A stretch of DNA of 12,962 bases, from contig CABSAN010000058.1 in NCBI GenBank assembly GCA_902475785.1, positions 1 to 12,962 of the forward strand. Direction: 5' to 3'. The stretch comes from an uncultured Collinsella sp. Its GTDB lineage: Bacteria > Actinomycetota > Coriobacteriia > Coriobacteriales > Coriobacteriaceae. Below the pieces are notes generated by a model. The model had not been told where the DNA came from. It did not search any database and saw only the letters and a program-made list of their open reading frames with translations. Numbering within the stretch: position 1 is the first letter of the stretch; each line of letters begins with the position of its first letter. The translations under genes and the position numbers were made by a program. Positions 5,385-12,506 of the stretch are shown here, one piece after another.

Positions 5385-7982
5385 CTACTTGTCGGCAGCG
5401 GTCTTTTTGGCAGTCGATTTCTTGGCAGTCGTCTTTTTGGCCGTCGTGGCCTTCTTTGCCGCCGTCGTCTTTTTGGCCGCGGTCGTCTTCTTCGCCGTGC
5501 TCGCCTTGGTTGTGGTCTTGCGGCCGCGGGCGGGCTTCTTCTCCTTGGTCGGGCAGTCCATGTTGACGCAGATACGCCACGGACCGCGCGCCGTGTTGAC
5601 CACCACGATGGGAGCGCCGCACTCGGGACAGGTCTCGCCCGTCGCCTCGAGCTTGCCGCGCGCCGGCAGCGGATAGCTCACGCCGCAGTCATCGTAGTTG
5701 GTGCAGCGGATAAAGCGCTTGCCGCTCTTTTCGCTCTTGTGCGCGATCAGGTCGCCATGGCGTCCTGCCTCGGCGCACACCTTGCACTCGCCCACCTTAA
5801 GGTCAGGCTCGTAGTTGGTGGGGCACGTGGGGTTCACGCAAATCTCGAAGGCCTTCTGGCGGAACGGCTGGCACTTAATGCGCGGCGCGCCGCACTCGGG
5901 GCACACGGCCGCCTCGCCCTCGAGCGGGCTTACCTTGACGCCGCTCGGCACCGGATAGGTCACGTCGCAGTCGGGCCAGCCCATGCAGCCGATAAAGCTG
6001 CCGCGGGTCTTGGCGCTCGTCTTCATAACCAGGTCCTTGCCGCACTTGGGGCAGGCGCCCACGCGCGCATCGGCCGTGACGGCGTCGCTAATGGCGTCGC
6101 CCAGCTCCTGTGTGTGCTTGAGCAGCTCGTCGAGCACGCCAGCCAGCAGCGCGCGCGAGTGCGTCACGACATGCTCTTCGGTATCCTCGCCGCGCTCCAC
6201 ACGGGTCATATCGCCATCGAGCTCGCTGGTCATATCGGGGCTCGTGATGCGCGGGGCAAACTGCGTCAGCGCGTCGATGATGGCGATGCCTAGCTGGCTC
6301 GGCTCAACGGGATCATTTTTGAGATAGCGCACGGCGTACAGACGCTCGATGATGCTCGCGCGCGTGGACTTGGTACCCAGGCCGCGCTTTTCCATCTCCT
6401 GAACGAGCTTGCCCTGGCTATAGCGCGCGGGCGGCTCGGTCTGCTTGGCCTCGAGCTTAATGTCGAACACGTCGACCGTATCGCCCTGCTCCAGCGGCGG
6501 CATCTGCTCGTCGCGCTTAAGGCCGTACGGGTAGGCCTCGCGGAAGCCAGGGGTCACGAGCACATCGCCCGAAGCCACGAACGGCTCACCGTTCACGTCG
6601 AGCTCGAGCTTGGTGTTCTCGATGGTCGCGGGCCCCATGAGCGTCGCCAGGAAGCGACGGGCGATGAGGTCGTAGAGCTTGCGCTGGCCGCCGTCGAGCG
6701 TGGACGGATCGCCCTCGCCCGTGGGATAGATAGGCGGGTGGTCGGTGGTCTCGACCTTGCCGCGCGTGGGCTTCATGGGTCCGGCGAGTACCTTTTTGCA
6801 CACAGGCGCCAGCGCCGGGTTGATCTTTGCCAGGTCGCTCACCACGGCACCCAAATCGAGCGTCGCAGGGTACACGGTGTTGTCGACACGCGGGTAGCTG
6901 ATGAGGCCCGCCATGTAGAGGGACTCGGCGATGCGCATGGTACGCGCAGGCGAGATGCCCTCGGCTGCGGCGGCAGCCTGCAGCGAGGTGGTCGCAAACG
7001 GCGTGGGCGGTTGCTGCTTGCGCGAGCGCTTGGTCACCGCGGCAACGGTCGCCGTCGCGACACCGTCGACATGGCCGTACGCCGTCTCGGCAGCATCCTT
7101 GTCGGTAAAGCGCGCCGTCTTGTGCGCAATCTTAAAGCGGTCATCCTCGGCAGCGCCCTGCGCGGCACCCATGCCGCGAATCTGCCAATAGTCCTCGGGC
7201 ACAAACGCCATGCGCTCGCGCTCGCGCTCGACCACCAGGGCGAGCGTCGGCGTCTGCACGCGGCCGGCAGAGCGCACGTTACCAAAGCCGCCGAACTTGG
7301 CGAGCGTCAGATAGCGCGTGAGCACCGCGCCCCAAATGAGGTCGATATGCTGGCGGCTCTCGCCGGCGTCGGCTAGATTCTGGTCGAGCGAGACGAGATT
7401 ATCGAAGGCGTGCGTAATCTCGGCCTTGGTAAACGAAGAGTACTGGGCGCGGGCAACCGGCAAGTCGGGCGCCACCTCGCGCACCTTGTTGAGGGCGTCC
7501 GAACCGATCAGCTCGCCCTCGCGGTCGAAGTCCGTGGCGATGATGACGCTGTCGGACTTCTTAGCCAGGTTCTTGAGCGAACGAATGAGCTCCTTCTCGG
7601 CCGGTAGCTTAATGACGGGTGCCCAGGTGAGGTAAGGCAGGCTCTCGAGCTTCCAGCCCTTGATGGAAATGCCGTCGGCAAGGAACGGTTTACGCTTGGT
7701 GTCGTAGGGCGGACGCGCCAGGCCATCGGGTATGTCGGCCGGCAGCATCTCGCCGTCCTCGGTGACCGAATACCAGCCCAGCTTTTTATCGAACAGCACG
7801 CTGTCACAAAAATCGGGCGCGAGGATGTGACCGGCAAGGCCGATCGTCACGCACTCCTCGCCCTTCCACTCAAAACGGTAGATGGCGGTGTTGTACACCT
7901 TGTCCTTTTTGGGCTTGCCCGTGGACAGACGCTCGGCGATCTGACGCGCGGCGTCGTTTTTCTCGGCGATGATGAGCTTCAA
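5385..7982 (-). CDS. topA: Type IA DNA topoisomerase, archaeal TopA-like, with four zinc ribbons
   Basis: The 865-residue enzyme relaxes negative supercoils through a transient 5'-phosphotyrosine bond. The Toprim domain spans about 1-160, opening with LIIAEKNDAARQIAERL and containing DFDREGELIG (151-160, acidic metal ligands). SAGRVQTPTLALV (238-250) and ISYPRVDNTVYP (361-372, probable nucleophile Tyr363) follow. These motifs resemble archaeal TopA and topoisomerase III more than E. coli TopA (VESPAKA, TYMRTDS). The C-terminus has four Cys-type zinc ribbons (644-672, 694-720, 733-766, 785-810) and a Lys/Ala/Thr tail (about 815-865) of the kind seen on actinobacterial TopA. The start codon is TTG at 7982, preceded by AGGAG. 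It follows hypB by 54 nt, so it is probably co-transcribed with the tat-hyp genes. A topB label is possible; no second type IA gene is in view. Confidence 0.93.
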   Translation of the reverse strand: MKLIIAEKNDAARQIAERLSTGKPKKDKVYNTAIYRFEWKGEECVTIGLAGHILAPDFCDSVLFDKKLGWYSVTEDGEMLPADIPDGLARPPYDTKRKPFLADGISIKGWKLESLPYLTWAPVIKLPAEKELIRSLKNLAKKSDSVIIATDFDREGELIGSDALNKVREVAPDLPVARAQYSSFTKAEITHAFDNLVSLDQNLADAGESRQHIDLIWGAVLTRYLTLAKFGGFGNVRSAGRVQTPTLALVVERERERMAFVPEDYWQIRGMGAAQGAAEDDRFKIAHKTARFTDKDAAETAYGHVDGVATATVAAVTKRSRKQQPPTPFATTSLQAAAAAEGISPARTMRIAESLYMAGLISYPRVDNTVYPATLDLGAVVSDLAKINPALAPVCKKVLAGPMKPTRGKVETTDHPPIYPTGEGDPSTLDGGQRKLYDLIARRFLATLMGPATIENTKLELDVNGEPFVASGDVLVTPGFREAYPYGLKRDEQMPPLEQGDTVDVFDIKLEAKQTEPPARYSQGKLVQEMEKRGLGTKSTRASIIERLYAVRYLKNDPVEPSQLGIAIIDALTQFAPRITSPDMTSELDGDMTRVERGEDTEEHVVTHSRALLAGVLDELLKHTQELGDAISDAVTADARVGACPKCGKDLVMKTSAKTRGSFIGCMGWPDCDVTYPVPSGVKVSPLEGEAAVCPECGAPRIKCQPFRQKAFEICVNPTCPTNYEPDLKVGECKVCAEAGRHGDLIAHKSEKSGKRFIRCTNYDDCGVSYPLPARGKLEATGETCPECGAPIVVVNTARGPWRICVNMDCPTKEKKPARGRKTTTKASTAKKTTAAKKTTAAKKATTAKKTTAKKSTAKKTAADK

Positions 7983-7988
7983 AAGAGG

Positions 7989-7993
7989 CTCCT
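7989..7993 (-). promoter_or_regulatory. Ribosome binding site supporting a TTG start for topA
   Basis: Minus-strand AGGAG lies 6 nt before TTG 7982, whose next codons read KLIIAEK, the expected N-terminus of the family. No ATG or GTG nearby fits, so TTG initiation is likely and may limit expression. Confidence 0.7.
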
Positions 7994-8036
7994 ATCTCGT
8001 ATCTCTGCGGCTACGCCCGCCCGTATGGCGGCCGAC

Positions 8037-8720
8037 TTACGCCCTTGCTTGCTCAATCTGCCCGATGAGCCAATCGCACCAGGCATCCATGCCCTCGCCC
8101 TTGCGAGCACTCACGGCAAACCGCGGCGCCTGCGGATTGAGGTCATCGAGTGTCTTAGTATACCTATCCATGTCAAAATCGAAAGCCGGAGCCACGTCGA
8201 CCTTGTTGAGCAGCTGCGCGCCGGCGTGTTGGAAGATGCCCGGGTACTTGATGGGCTTGTCGTCGCCCTCGGGCACCGAGAGGATCATGATGGACAGGTT
8301 CTCGCCCAGGTCAAAGTCGACCGGGCAGACCAGGTTACCCACGTTTTCGATATAGATGACGTCGATGTTCTCCAGACCGACGGCCTGGTCGAACGCGTCA
8401 ACGGCCTCCATGATCATGTTGCCCTCGAGGTGGCACAGGCCGCCCGTGTTGATCTGGATGGCGGGCATGCCGGCTTCCTTCATGGTGATGGCGTCGACGT
8501 CCGAGGCGATGTCGCCCTCGATAACGGCGCAGTGCAGGCCGGCCTTGTCGCGCAGGCGCTCGTTGGTGCCCAGAATCGTAGTGGTCTTACCCGAACCAGG
8601 GCTCGACAAGACGTTGATCACATAGGTGTTTGTCTCTTTAAATCGCTGACGCAGCTGATCTGCCAGGCGCTCATTGCGCGACAGGATCGGCGACGCGATA
8701 TCAATCGTTTTCTCAGCCAT
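8037..8720 (-). CDS. hypB: Hydrogenase nickel incorporation GTPase HypB
   Basis: The 227-residue SIMIBI-class GTPase works with HypA to place nickel in the large subunit of [NiFe]-hydrogenase (and in some bacteria urease). Motifs are the P-loop SSPGSGKTT (39-47), IEGDIASDVDA (67-77), the metal and dimer site GGLCHLEG with Cys96 and His97, and NLVCPVDFDLGE with Cys132. LLNKVDVAP supplies the NKxD guanine specificity motif. It lacks the N-terminal CxxCGC motif of E. coli HypB and the His-rich region of others, so it carries only the G-domain metal site. ATG 8720 has AAGGAG 8 nt upstream. It lies 55 nt downstream of hypA. No hypC, D, E or F and no hydrogenase structural gene is in the window. 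Confidence 0.96.
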   Translation of the reverse strand: MAEKTIDIASPILSRNERLADQLRQRFKETNTYVINVLSSPGSGKTTTILGTNERLRDKAGLHCAVIEGDIASDVDAITMKEAGMPAIQINTGGLCHLEGNMIMEAVDAFDQAVGLENIDVIYIENVGNLVCPVDFDLGENLSIMILSVPEGDDKPIKYPGIFQHAGAQLLNKVDVAPAFDFDMDRYTKTLDDLNPQAPRFAVSARKGEGMDAWCDWLIGQIEQARA

Positions 8721-8775
8721 ACTCAGCGCTCCTTACTTTGACCCCTTTATACCCCGTCCCCAGGTTGCTGGCGGG

Positions 8776-9132
8776 CTAATCGTCGGGGGTCTCGATTTCG
8801 ATACTCGCGATGTCGAGCTCGCGGCCGTGCAACAGGCGCACGTTGGCGCCGCCACATTGGGGGCAGCGGCAATGGAAACGGTCATGATCGAAGACCTCAC
8901 CGCAGTCCAGACACTTGCTTTGTGGATGGACTTCCTCCACGGCAAGCTCGCAGCCGCGCGTGAGCGGGTCCTCGTCGCGGAACGTCTCCCACGCAAAGTC
9001 GAGCGCCTCGCGCACCACCTCGGTCATATCCCCGATACGCAGCGTTACCAAAACGGCGCGCGAGGCCCCCGCCCCACGCGCCGCGCGAATCACTGTATCG
9101 AGTATGCCGTTGACAATGCCAACCTCGTGCAT
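8776..9132 (-). CDS. hypA: Hydrogenase maturation nickel metallochaperone HypA
   Basis: The 118-residue protein has the usual HypA length. It begins MHE, with His2 as the known nickel ligand. Its zinc-binding loop is KCLDCG (C74, C77) and CRCPQCGG (C90, C93), with an extra Cys at 88. It passes nickel to HypB and the hydrogenase large subunit. ATG 9132 has AGGAG 9 nt upstream, inside the end of tatC. The gap to the tatC stop is 6 nt, so the two are almost certainly co-transcribed. That places nickel maturation in the same unit as the Tat export machinery. Confidence 0.96.
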   Translation of the reverse strand: MHEVGIVNGILDTVIRAARGAGASRAVLVTLRIGDMTEVVREALDFAWETFRDEDPLTRGCELAVEEVHPQSKCLDCGEVFDHDRFHCRCPQCGGANVRLLHGRELDIASIEIETPDD

Positions 9133-9138
9133 ACCGAT

Positions 9139-9930
9139 TTACTCCTCGTCGTCCTCATCGTCCGAGAACAGGTCCAGACGACTCACAAACAAGCCCTCCT
9201 TGCCCTCGCGCGCGGTAATGACCACTCGGGCGATGGCAAGCGAAATCTCGTAGAGCGAGAGCAGGGCGCCGTACATAAGGCCCAGGGTAACGGGCGAGCC
9301 GTCGGGCGTGATCACAGCCGAACCCACGAGCAGGCCTACGTACACGTAGCGCCAGGCGCTGCGGAAGGCCGCGTAGGACACGATGTGGAAAACAGACAGG
9401 TAGAAGATGATGAGCGGCAGCTCAAACGCCACACCAAAGCCGATCATAAAGAGCAGCTCCATGTTGACGTAGTTCTCCAGGTCAGGCAGTGCCGTGGCGA
9501 CGGCCGAGGTCTCGCCGATGAGCCACTCAAAGCCCGCCGGGATGATGATGAAGTAGCAAAAGATTGCGCCCAGGAAGAACAGCACCGTCGAGGCGAGCAC
9601 CGTGGGCACGACCCACTTGCGCTCGTTGGGGCGAAGCGCCGGCAGGAAAAACGCCAGAATCTGCCAGATAATCATGGGCGTGCACATGACCACGGCCATC
9701 TTGATGGCCAGCGAGAAGCGCAGGCCAAAGCCGCCGAGCGTGGTGGTGATGTAGAACTTACCTTCCGGCACAAAGGAGCGGATGGGGTCTTCCAGGATGT
9801 CGAGCACCACGGGCGTGGCGAAATACAGCACGATGGCGGCGGCAAACACCGATACGACCACGATGGTCAGACGGCGACGGAGCTCTCCCAGGTGATCGAA
9901 GAGCGGCATTCGCGCAGGTCCGATAGGCAT
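9139..9930 (-). CDS. tatC: Sec-independent protein translocase TatC
   Basis: The 263-residue polytopic membrane protein is the receptor for twin-arginine signal peptides. Family marks are the cytoplasmic N-terminus FDHLGELRRRL (11-21), NERKWVVP with Glu103, FFLGAIFCYF (118-127), FGVAFELPL with Glu170 and ITPDGSP (207-213). Six hydrophobic spans are visible near 21-40, 70-96, 108-131, 156-180, 195-209 and 212-235. The tail is strongly acidic (SDDEDDEE). Length fits the family (240-260). ATG 9930 overlaps the tatA TAA by one base (TAATG), and GGGAGG lies 9 nt upstream. Translational coupling with tatA is expected, matching the stoichiometric Tat complex. Confidence 0.97.
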   Translation of the reverse strand: MPIGPARMPLFDHLGELRRRLTIVVVSVFAAAIVLYFATPVVLDILEDPIRSFVPEGKFYITTTLGGFGLRFSLAIKMAVVMCTPMIIWQILAFFLPALRPNERKWVVPTVLASTVLFFLGAIFCYFIIIPAGFEWLIGETSAVATALPDLENYVNMELLFMIGFGVAFELPLIIFYLSVFHIVSYAAFRSAWRYVYVGLLVGSAVITPDGSPVTLGLMYGALLSLYEISLAIARVVITAREGKEGLFVSRLDLFSDDEDDEE

Positions 9931-10517
9931 TACTCATCGCCTCCCTTCGGGGCGTCGGCGGCAGCGGCTTCGTCCTCGGCCTCGAGCTCACGAGCGAGCT
10001 GGTCGACGACGGCCTTGCGCTTGCGGGGACGACGGGCGTAGAGGTCAGCCGTCGTGGGCTCTGCCGGCTCGGGCTCCGGCTCCGGCTCTGCAGCAGGTTC
10101 GGGCTCGACGGTGGCAGCGGCAGGCTCGGCCTCGGCGGGCTCGGCGCCCCCGGCCTCGTCGGCAGCACCTTCGCCCTCAGCAGCACCCTCGCTCGCGGCC
10201 TTCTCGGCAGCAAGACGGGCGCGGCGCTCGGCAAAGGTCTCCTTCTTGGCGGGCGCTGCCGTCTCGGCGGCATCCTCGTCCGCATCGGAATCGTCGTCGA
10301 CGGCAGCCTTCTTGGGCTTGACCGGAGCCGACGCGGCCTCGCTTACCGGATCGATGATCTCGGACTGAACAACGGCCGTCATCTTTTCCTGCGTCTCGCG
10401 GAACTGACGGATGGCACGGCCGATCGTGCGGCCCATCTGCGGGAGCTTATCCGGGCCAAACAGCAAAAAGCCGAAGACCACGATGATCGCGAGCTCACCC
10501 TCTCCAATACCAAACAC
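9930..10517 (-). CDS. tatA: TatA/TatB-family twin-arginine translocase subunit with long acidic tail
   Basis: From GTG 10517 the protein has 195 residues: FGIGEGELAIIVVFGFLLFG (one membrane span, about 7-20), the FGP hinge (20-22), the amphipathic helix KLPQMGRTIGRAIRQF (24-39), then a long Ala/Glu/Pro tail with repeated EP pairs (about 138-152) and a basic patch RRPRKRK (162-168). TatA forms the translocation pore and TatB helps recognise the substrate. This protein has the FGPxKLP hinge of Gram-positive TatA but a Glu at position 8, as in TatB, and no second copy is in view. One bifunctional subunit or a separate paralogue elsewhere are both possible. GTG 10517 is chosen because GGAGG lies 5 nt upstream and the family starts just before FGIG. 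ATG 10562 would add 15 unlikely residues. Confidence 0.9.
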   Translation of the reverse strand: MFGIGEGELAIIVVFGFLLFGPDKLPQMGRTIGRAIRQFRETQEKMTAVVQSEIIDPVSEAASAPVKPKKAAVDDDSDADEDAAETAAPAKKETFAERRARLAAEKAASEGAAEGEGAADEAGGAEPAEAEPAAATVEPEPAAEPEPEPEPAEPTTADLYARRPRKRKAVVDQLARELEAEDEAAAADAPKGGDE

Positions 10518-10522
10518 ACATA

Positions 10523-10527
10523 CCTCC
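10523..10527 (-). promoter_or_regulatory. Ribosome binding site deciding the GTG start of tatA
   Basis: Minus-strand GGAGG lies 5 nt before GTG 10517. It would sit inside the coding sequence if the ATG at 10562 were used, so it favours the shorter protein. Confidence 0.65.
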
Positions 10528-10529
10528 AA

Positions 10530-10549
10530 GGCTCGATGTGAGTCGAGCC
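10530..10549 (-). promoter_or_regulatory. Leader hairpin just upstream of the tatA ribosome site
   Basis: Perfect 7-bp arms GGCTCGA and TCGAGCC with a 6-nt loop end 2 nt before the GGAGG of tatA in the mRNA. A hairpin this close could modulate ribosome access or mark a protein or RNA contact. No riboswitch family is recognised. Confidence 0.45.
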
Positions 10550-10592
10550 CGCACCGCGCCATTCGGCCGGAACTCGTCTATTCATTCGGTCA

Positions 10593-10598
10593 AGTATA
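10593..10598 (-). promoter_or_regulatory. Possible -10 box for the tat-hyp-topA unit
   Basis: Minus-strand TATACT lies 75 nt before GTG 10517, directly after the hairpin that ends the STAS gene unit. The same CTATACTT octamer occurs upstream of the aminotransferase. No -35 is evident at either place. Confidence 0.3.
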
Positions 10599-10626
10599 GC
10601 GCCCGGACGCCAAAACGTCCGAGCGC
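10599..10626 (-). terminator. Hairpin downstream of the STAS gene
   Basis: An 11-bp stem (10599-10609 with 10616-10626) encloses a 6-nt loop. The only mismatch becomes a G-U pair when transcribed from the minus strand, so the structure suits RNA made in the STAS gene direction. There is no T-tract after it; the possible tat promoter starts at once. Confidence 0.45.
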
Positions 10627-10670
10627 ATCACAAACATATACCAAACGGCACGCCCTTTTGGGGGCAAAGA

Positions 10671-10985
10671 TTATGCAGCGGTGATCGAAATCTCTTGGTC
10701 GACACCCAACAGCTGAACCACGCGCATCACCGGGGGCTGCACATTGGTGCAGCTAAAGCGCTTGCCGTGGTCGACCGCGTGGTGCGCGGCGCCCACGAGC
10801 ACGCCAATGCCCGTCGAATCGATGTAGCTCACCTGGGCAAAATCGAGCTCAACGGCCTCAGTGGGCTGCTCGAGCGCCAGGTCGATGGCATTGCGCAGGC
10901 TATCGGCGTTAGAGATATCGATCTCGCCGGTCACCTTAATGGTGTAGAGCTCTGGCGTGGGGTTGGTGGAAATACCCAAATCCAT
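10671..10985 (-). CDS. STAS-domain anti-sigma factor antagonist (SpoIIAA/RsbV type)
   Basis: The 104-residue single STAS domain has the phosphorylation loop YIDSTGIGVLV with Ser57 in the place of the regulatory serine of SpoIIAA/RsbV. GEIDISNADSL (20-30) is the expected early strand and helix. In the family, the unphosphorylated protein binds an anti-sigma kinase and frees a sigma factor. No HATPase kinase, PP2C phosphatase or sigma factor gene adjoins it here, so the partner is unknown. ATG 10985 has AAAGGAG 7 nt upstream. The aminotransferase ends 66 nt upstream in the same direction, so it could be read through from there or from an unseen promoter. A hairpin follows it. Confidence 0.9.
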   Translation of the reverse strand: MDLGISTNPTPELYTIKVTGEIDISNADSLRNAIDLALEQPTEAVELDFAQVSYIDSTGIGVLVGAAHHAVDHGKRFSCTNVQPPVMRVVQLLGVDQEISITAA

Positions 10986-11051
10986 GTATACGCTCCTTTA
11001 CGTATCGAAAGTGCGGATAGTACTGGGCGCGGACTTGCGGGGCCCTACGCG

Positions 11052-12356
11052 TTAGGCGCGCTCGGCACGCGCAAGCTCGGCAGCGACAAGCTTAACGGCC
11101 AGCACCAGCACATCGAGCGCGGCCTCCAGGTCCTCGACCGTGGGATAGCTCGGCGCGATGCGGATGTTGGTGTCGCGCGGGTCCTTGCCATAGGGCCAGG
11201 TAGCACCGGCCGGCGTGAGCTTGACGCCCAAGTCGGCGCAAAGCGCGGCGACCTTCTGGGCCGAGCCCTCGGGGCCATCGAAGCTCACAAAGTAGCCGCC
11301 ACGGGGGTGCGTCCAGGTGGCGCAACCCGTGTCGCCCAGGCCCTCGGTGAGCTTGCGCTCGACGGCCTCAAAGCGCGGGCGCAAGAACTCGGCATGCTTT
11401 TTCATGTGCTCCTTGACCGCCTCGATGGTAGGAAGGAAGCGCACGTGACGCAGCTGGTTGAGCTTGTCGGCGCTGATGAGGCCGGCCTTCAGGCACTTGG
11501 AGAACTCGGCGATGACCGCGGGGCTCGCACCGATAAAGCCGATGCCGGCACCCGGGAAGGTGATCTTGGACGTCGAGGCAAAGGCCACCACGCGGTCCTC
11601 GGTGCCCGCCGCGCGAGCGAGGTCAAAGATGTTGGCGAGCTCGTCGGTCTCGTCGTACAGGTCGTGCACGCAGTAGGCGTTGTCCCAGAAGATGCGGAAA
11701 TCGGACGCGGCCGTGGGCATCTCGACCAGGCGGCGCACAGTGTCCTCGCTAAAGGTGATGCCCGTAGGGTTGGAATACTTGGGCACGCACCAGATACCCT
11801 TGATGGAGTCGTCAGCGGCAACGAGGCGCTCGATCTCGTCCATGTCGGGGCCGTTGTCGGTCATCGCAACGGGGACGTTCTCGATGCCCAAGTCGGCGGT
11901 GATGCCAAAGTGGCGATCGTAGCCGGGAACGGGGCACAGGAACTTGACCTTCTTGCCGTCGTGCGCGGCCTCGTAGGCGTCCCAGGGCTCGCTGCCGCAC
12001 GAGCCACAGCGCCAGAACATACCGGCGATGTCGTGCTCGATCAAAAGGCTCGACGAACCCAGCACGAGCGTCTGCTCGGCGGGGCAGCCCAGGAACTCCC
12101 CTGCCAACTTGCGTGCTGAGGGAATGCCCTCAAAACAGCCGTAATTGGAGCAGTCGACGTTGCCGTCGTGCAAATCGGCGTCGGCATTGAGGATGTCGAG
12201 CATGGGGCGCGAGATGTCCACCTGGGAGGGCGACGGCTTGCCGCGGGCCATGTCGAGCGCCAGGCCCTTGGCCTTGACCTCAGCGACCTCGGCTTTGAGT
12301 GCCTCGATGGCGGCATCGAGTTCGGTGGTTTCCATCTTCTGGTAGATCGTCTGCAT
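11052..12356 (-). CDS. Aspartate aminotransferase-type PLP enzyme (actinobacterial AspT/AspB group)
   Basis: The 434-residue fold-type I PLP enzyme probably interconverts aspartate and 2-oxoglutarate with oxaloacetate and glutamate. Signatures are LDMARGKPS (34-42), NYGCFEGIPSARKLAGEFLG (71-90), CPVPGYDRHF (141-150), SNPTG (195-199), WDNAY (224-228), STSKITFPGAG with the probable PLP lysine Lys264 (261-271), and NIRIAPSYP with the carboxylate-binding Arg399. These match the large aspartate aminotransferase group known from Corynebacterium glutamicum rather than E. coli AspC. A CGSC pair (117-120) is unusual. ATG 12356 has a modest GAAAGG site 9 nt upstream; Met8 is an alternative start. A helical N-terminal extension (10-30) precedes the core. 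Substrate range cannot be told from sequence. Confidence 0.9.
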   Translation of the reverse strand: MQTIYQKMETTELDAAIEALKAEVAEVKAKGLALDMARGKPSPSQVDISRPMLDILNADADLHDGNVDCSNYGCFEGIPSARKLAGEFLGCPAEQTLVLGSSSLLIEHDIAGMFWRCGSCGSEPWDAYEAAHDGKKVKFLCPVPGYDRHFGITADLGIENVPVAMTDNGPDMDEIERLVAADDSIKGIWCVPKYSNPTGITFSEDTVRRLVEMPTAASDFRIFWDNAYCVHDLYDETDELANIFDLARAAGTEDRVVAFASTSKITFPGAGIGFIGASPAVIAEFSKCLKAGLISADKLNQLRHVRFLPTIEAVKEHMKKHAEFLRPRFEAVERKLTEGLGDTGCATWTHPRGGYFVSFDGPEGSAQKVAALCADLGVKLTPAGATWPYGKDPRDTNIRIAPSYPTVEDLEAALDVLVLAVKLVAAELARAERA

Positions 12357-12398
12357 GGGGTGCGACCTTTCGCGAAGCGGTACGTTGCAGTTCGTCTA

Positions 12399-12404
12399 AG
12401 TATA
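12399..12404 (-). promoter_or_regulatory. Possible -10 box for the aminotransferase
   Basis: Minus-strand TATACT lies 42 nt before the ATG at 12356, in a 150-bp divergent spacer. It shares the CTATACTT context with the tat region. The -35 is weak or absent. Confidence 0.35.
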
Positions 12405-12495
12405 GACCGCCACCGCCGCAACGTTATGAAGCCGTGATAGATTAAGTCCATCGCAATAAATTACGAATCGCCGCGCATGCCGGCGTGGGGCGCCC

Positions 12496-12502
12496 AAGGA
12501 GG
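12496..12502 (+). promoter_or_regulatory. Ribosome binding site deciding the start of the 84-residue protein
   Basis: A perfect AAGGAGG lies 4 nt before ATG 12507, whereas ATG 12477 has no such site. The spacing is short but usable. Confidence 0.65.
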
Positions 12503-12506
12503 CACT

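Noticed and set aside
8746..8751. TATAAA between hypA and hypB as an internal promoter
   Set aside because: There is no -35 at suitable spacing and the sequence around it is a G-run, so the match is weak.
8674..10041. Long plus-strand ORF (455 codons) opposite hypA and tatC; similar ones at 1193-2068, 5355-6293 and 10695-12119
   Set aside because: All lie antisense to genes with clear family motifs, lack convincing ribosome sites and have Arg/His/Ala/Gly-rich compositions typical of the mirrored frame in GC-rich DNA.
10517..10562. ATG at 10562 as the tatA start
   Set aside because: It adds 15 residues before the conserved FGIG start and places the leader hairpin and GGAGG inside the coding region.
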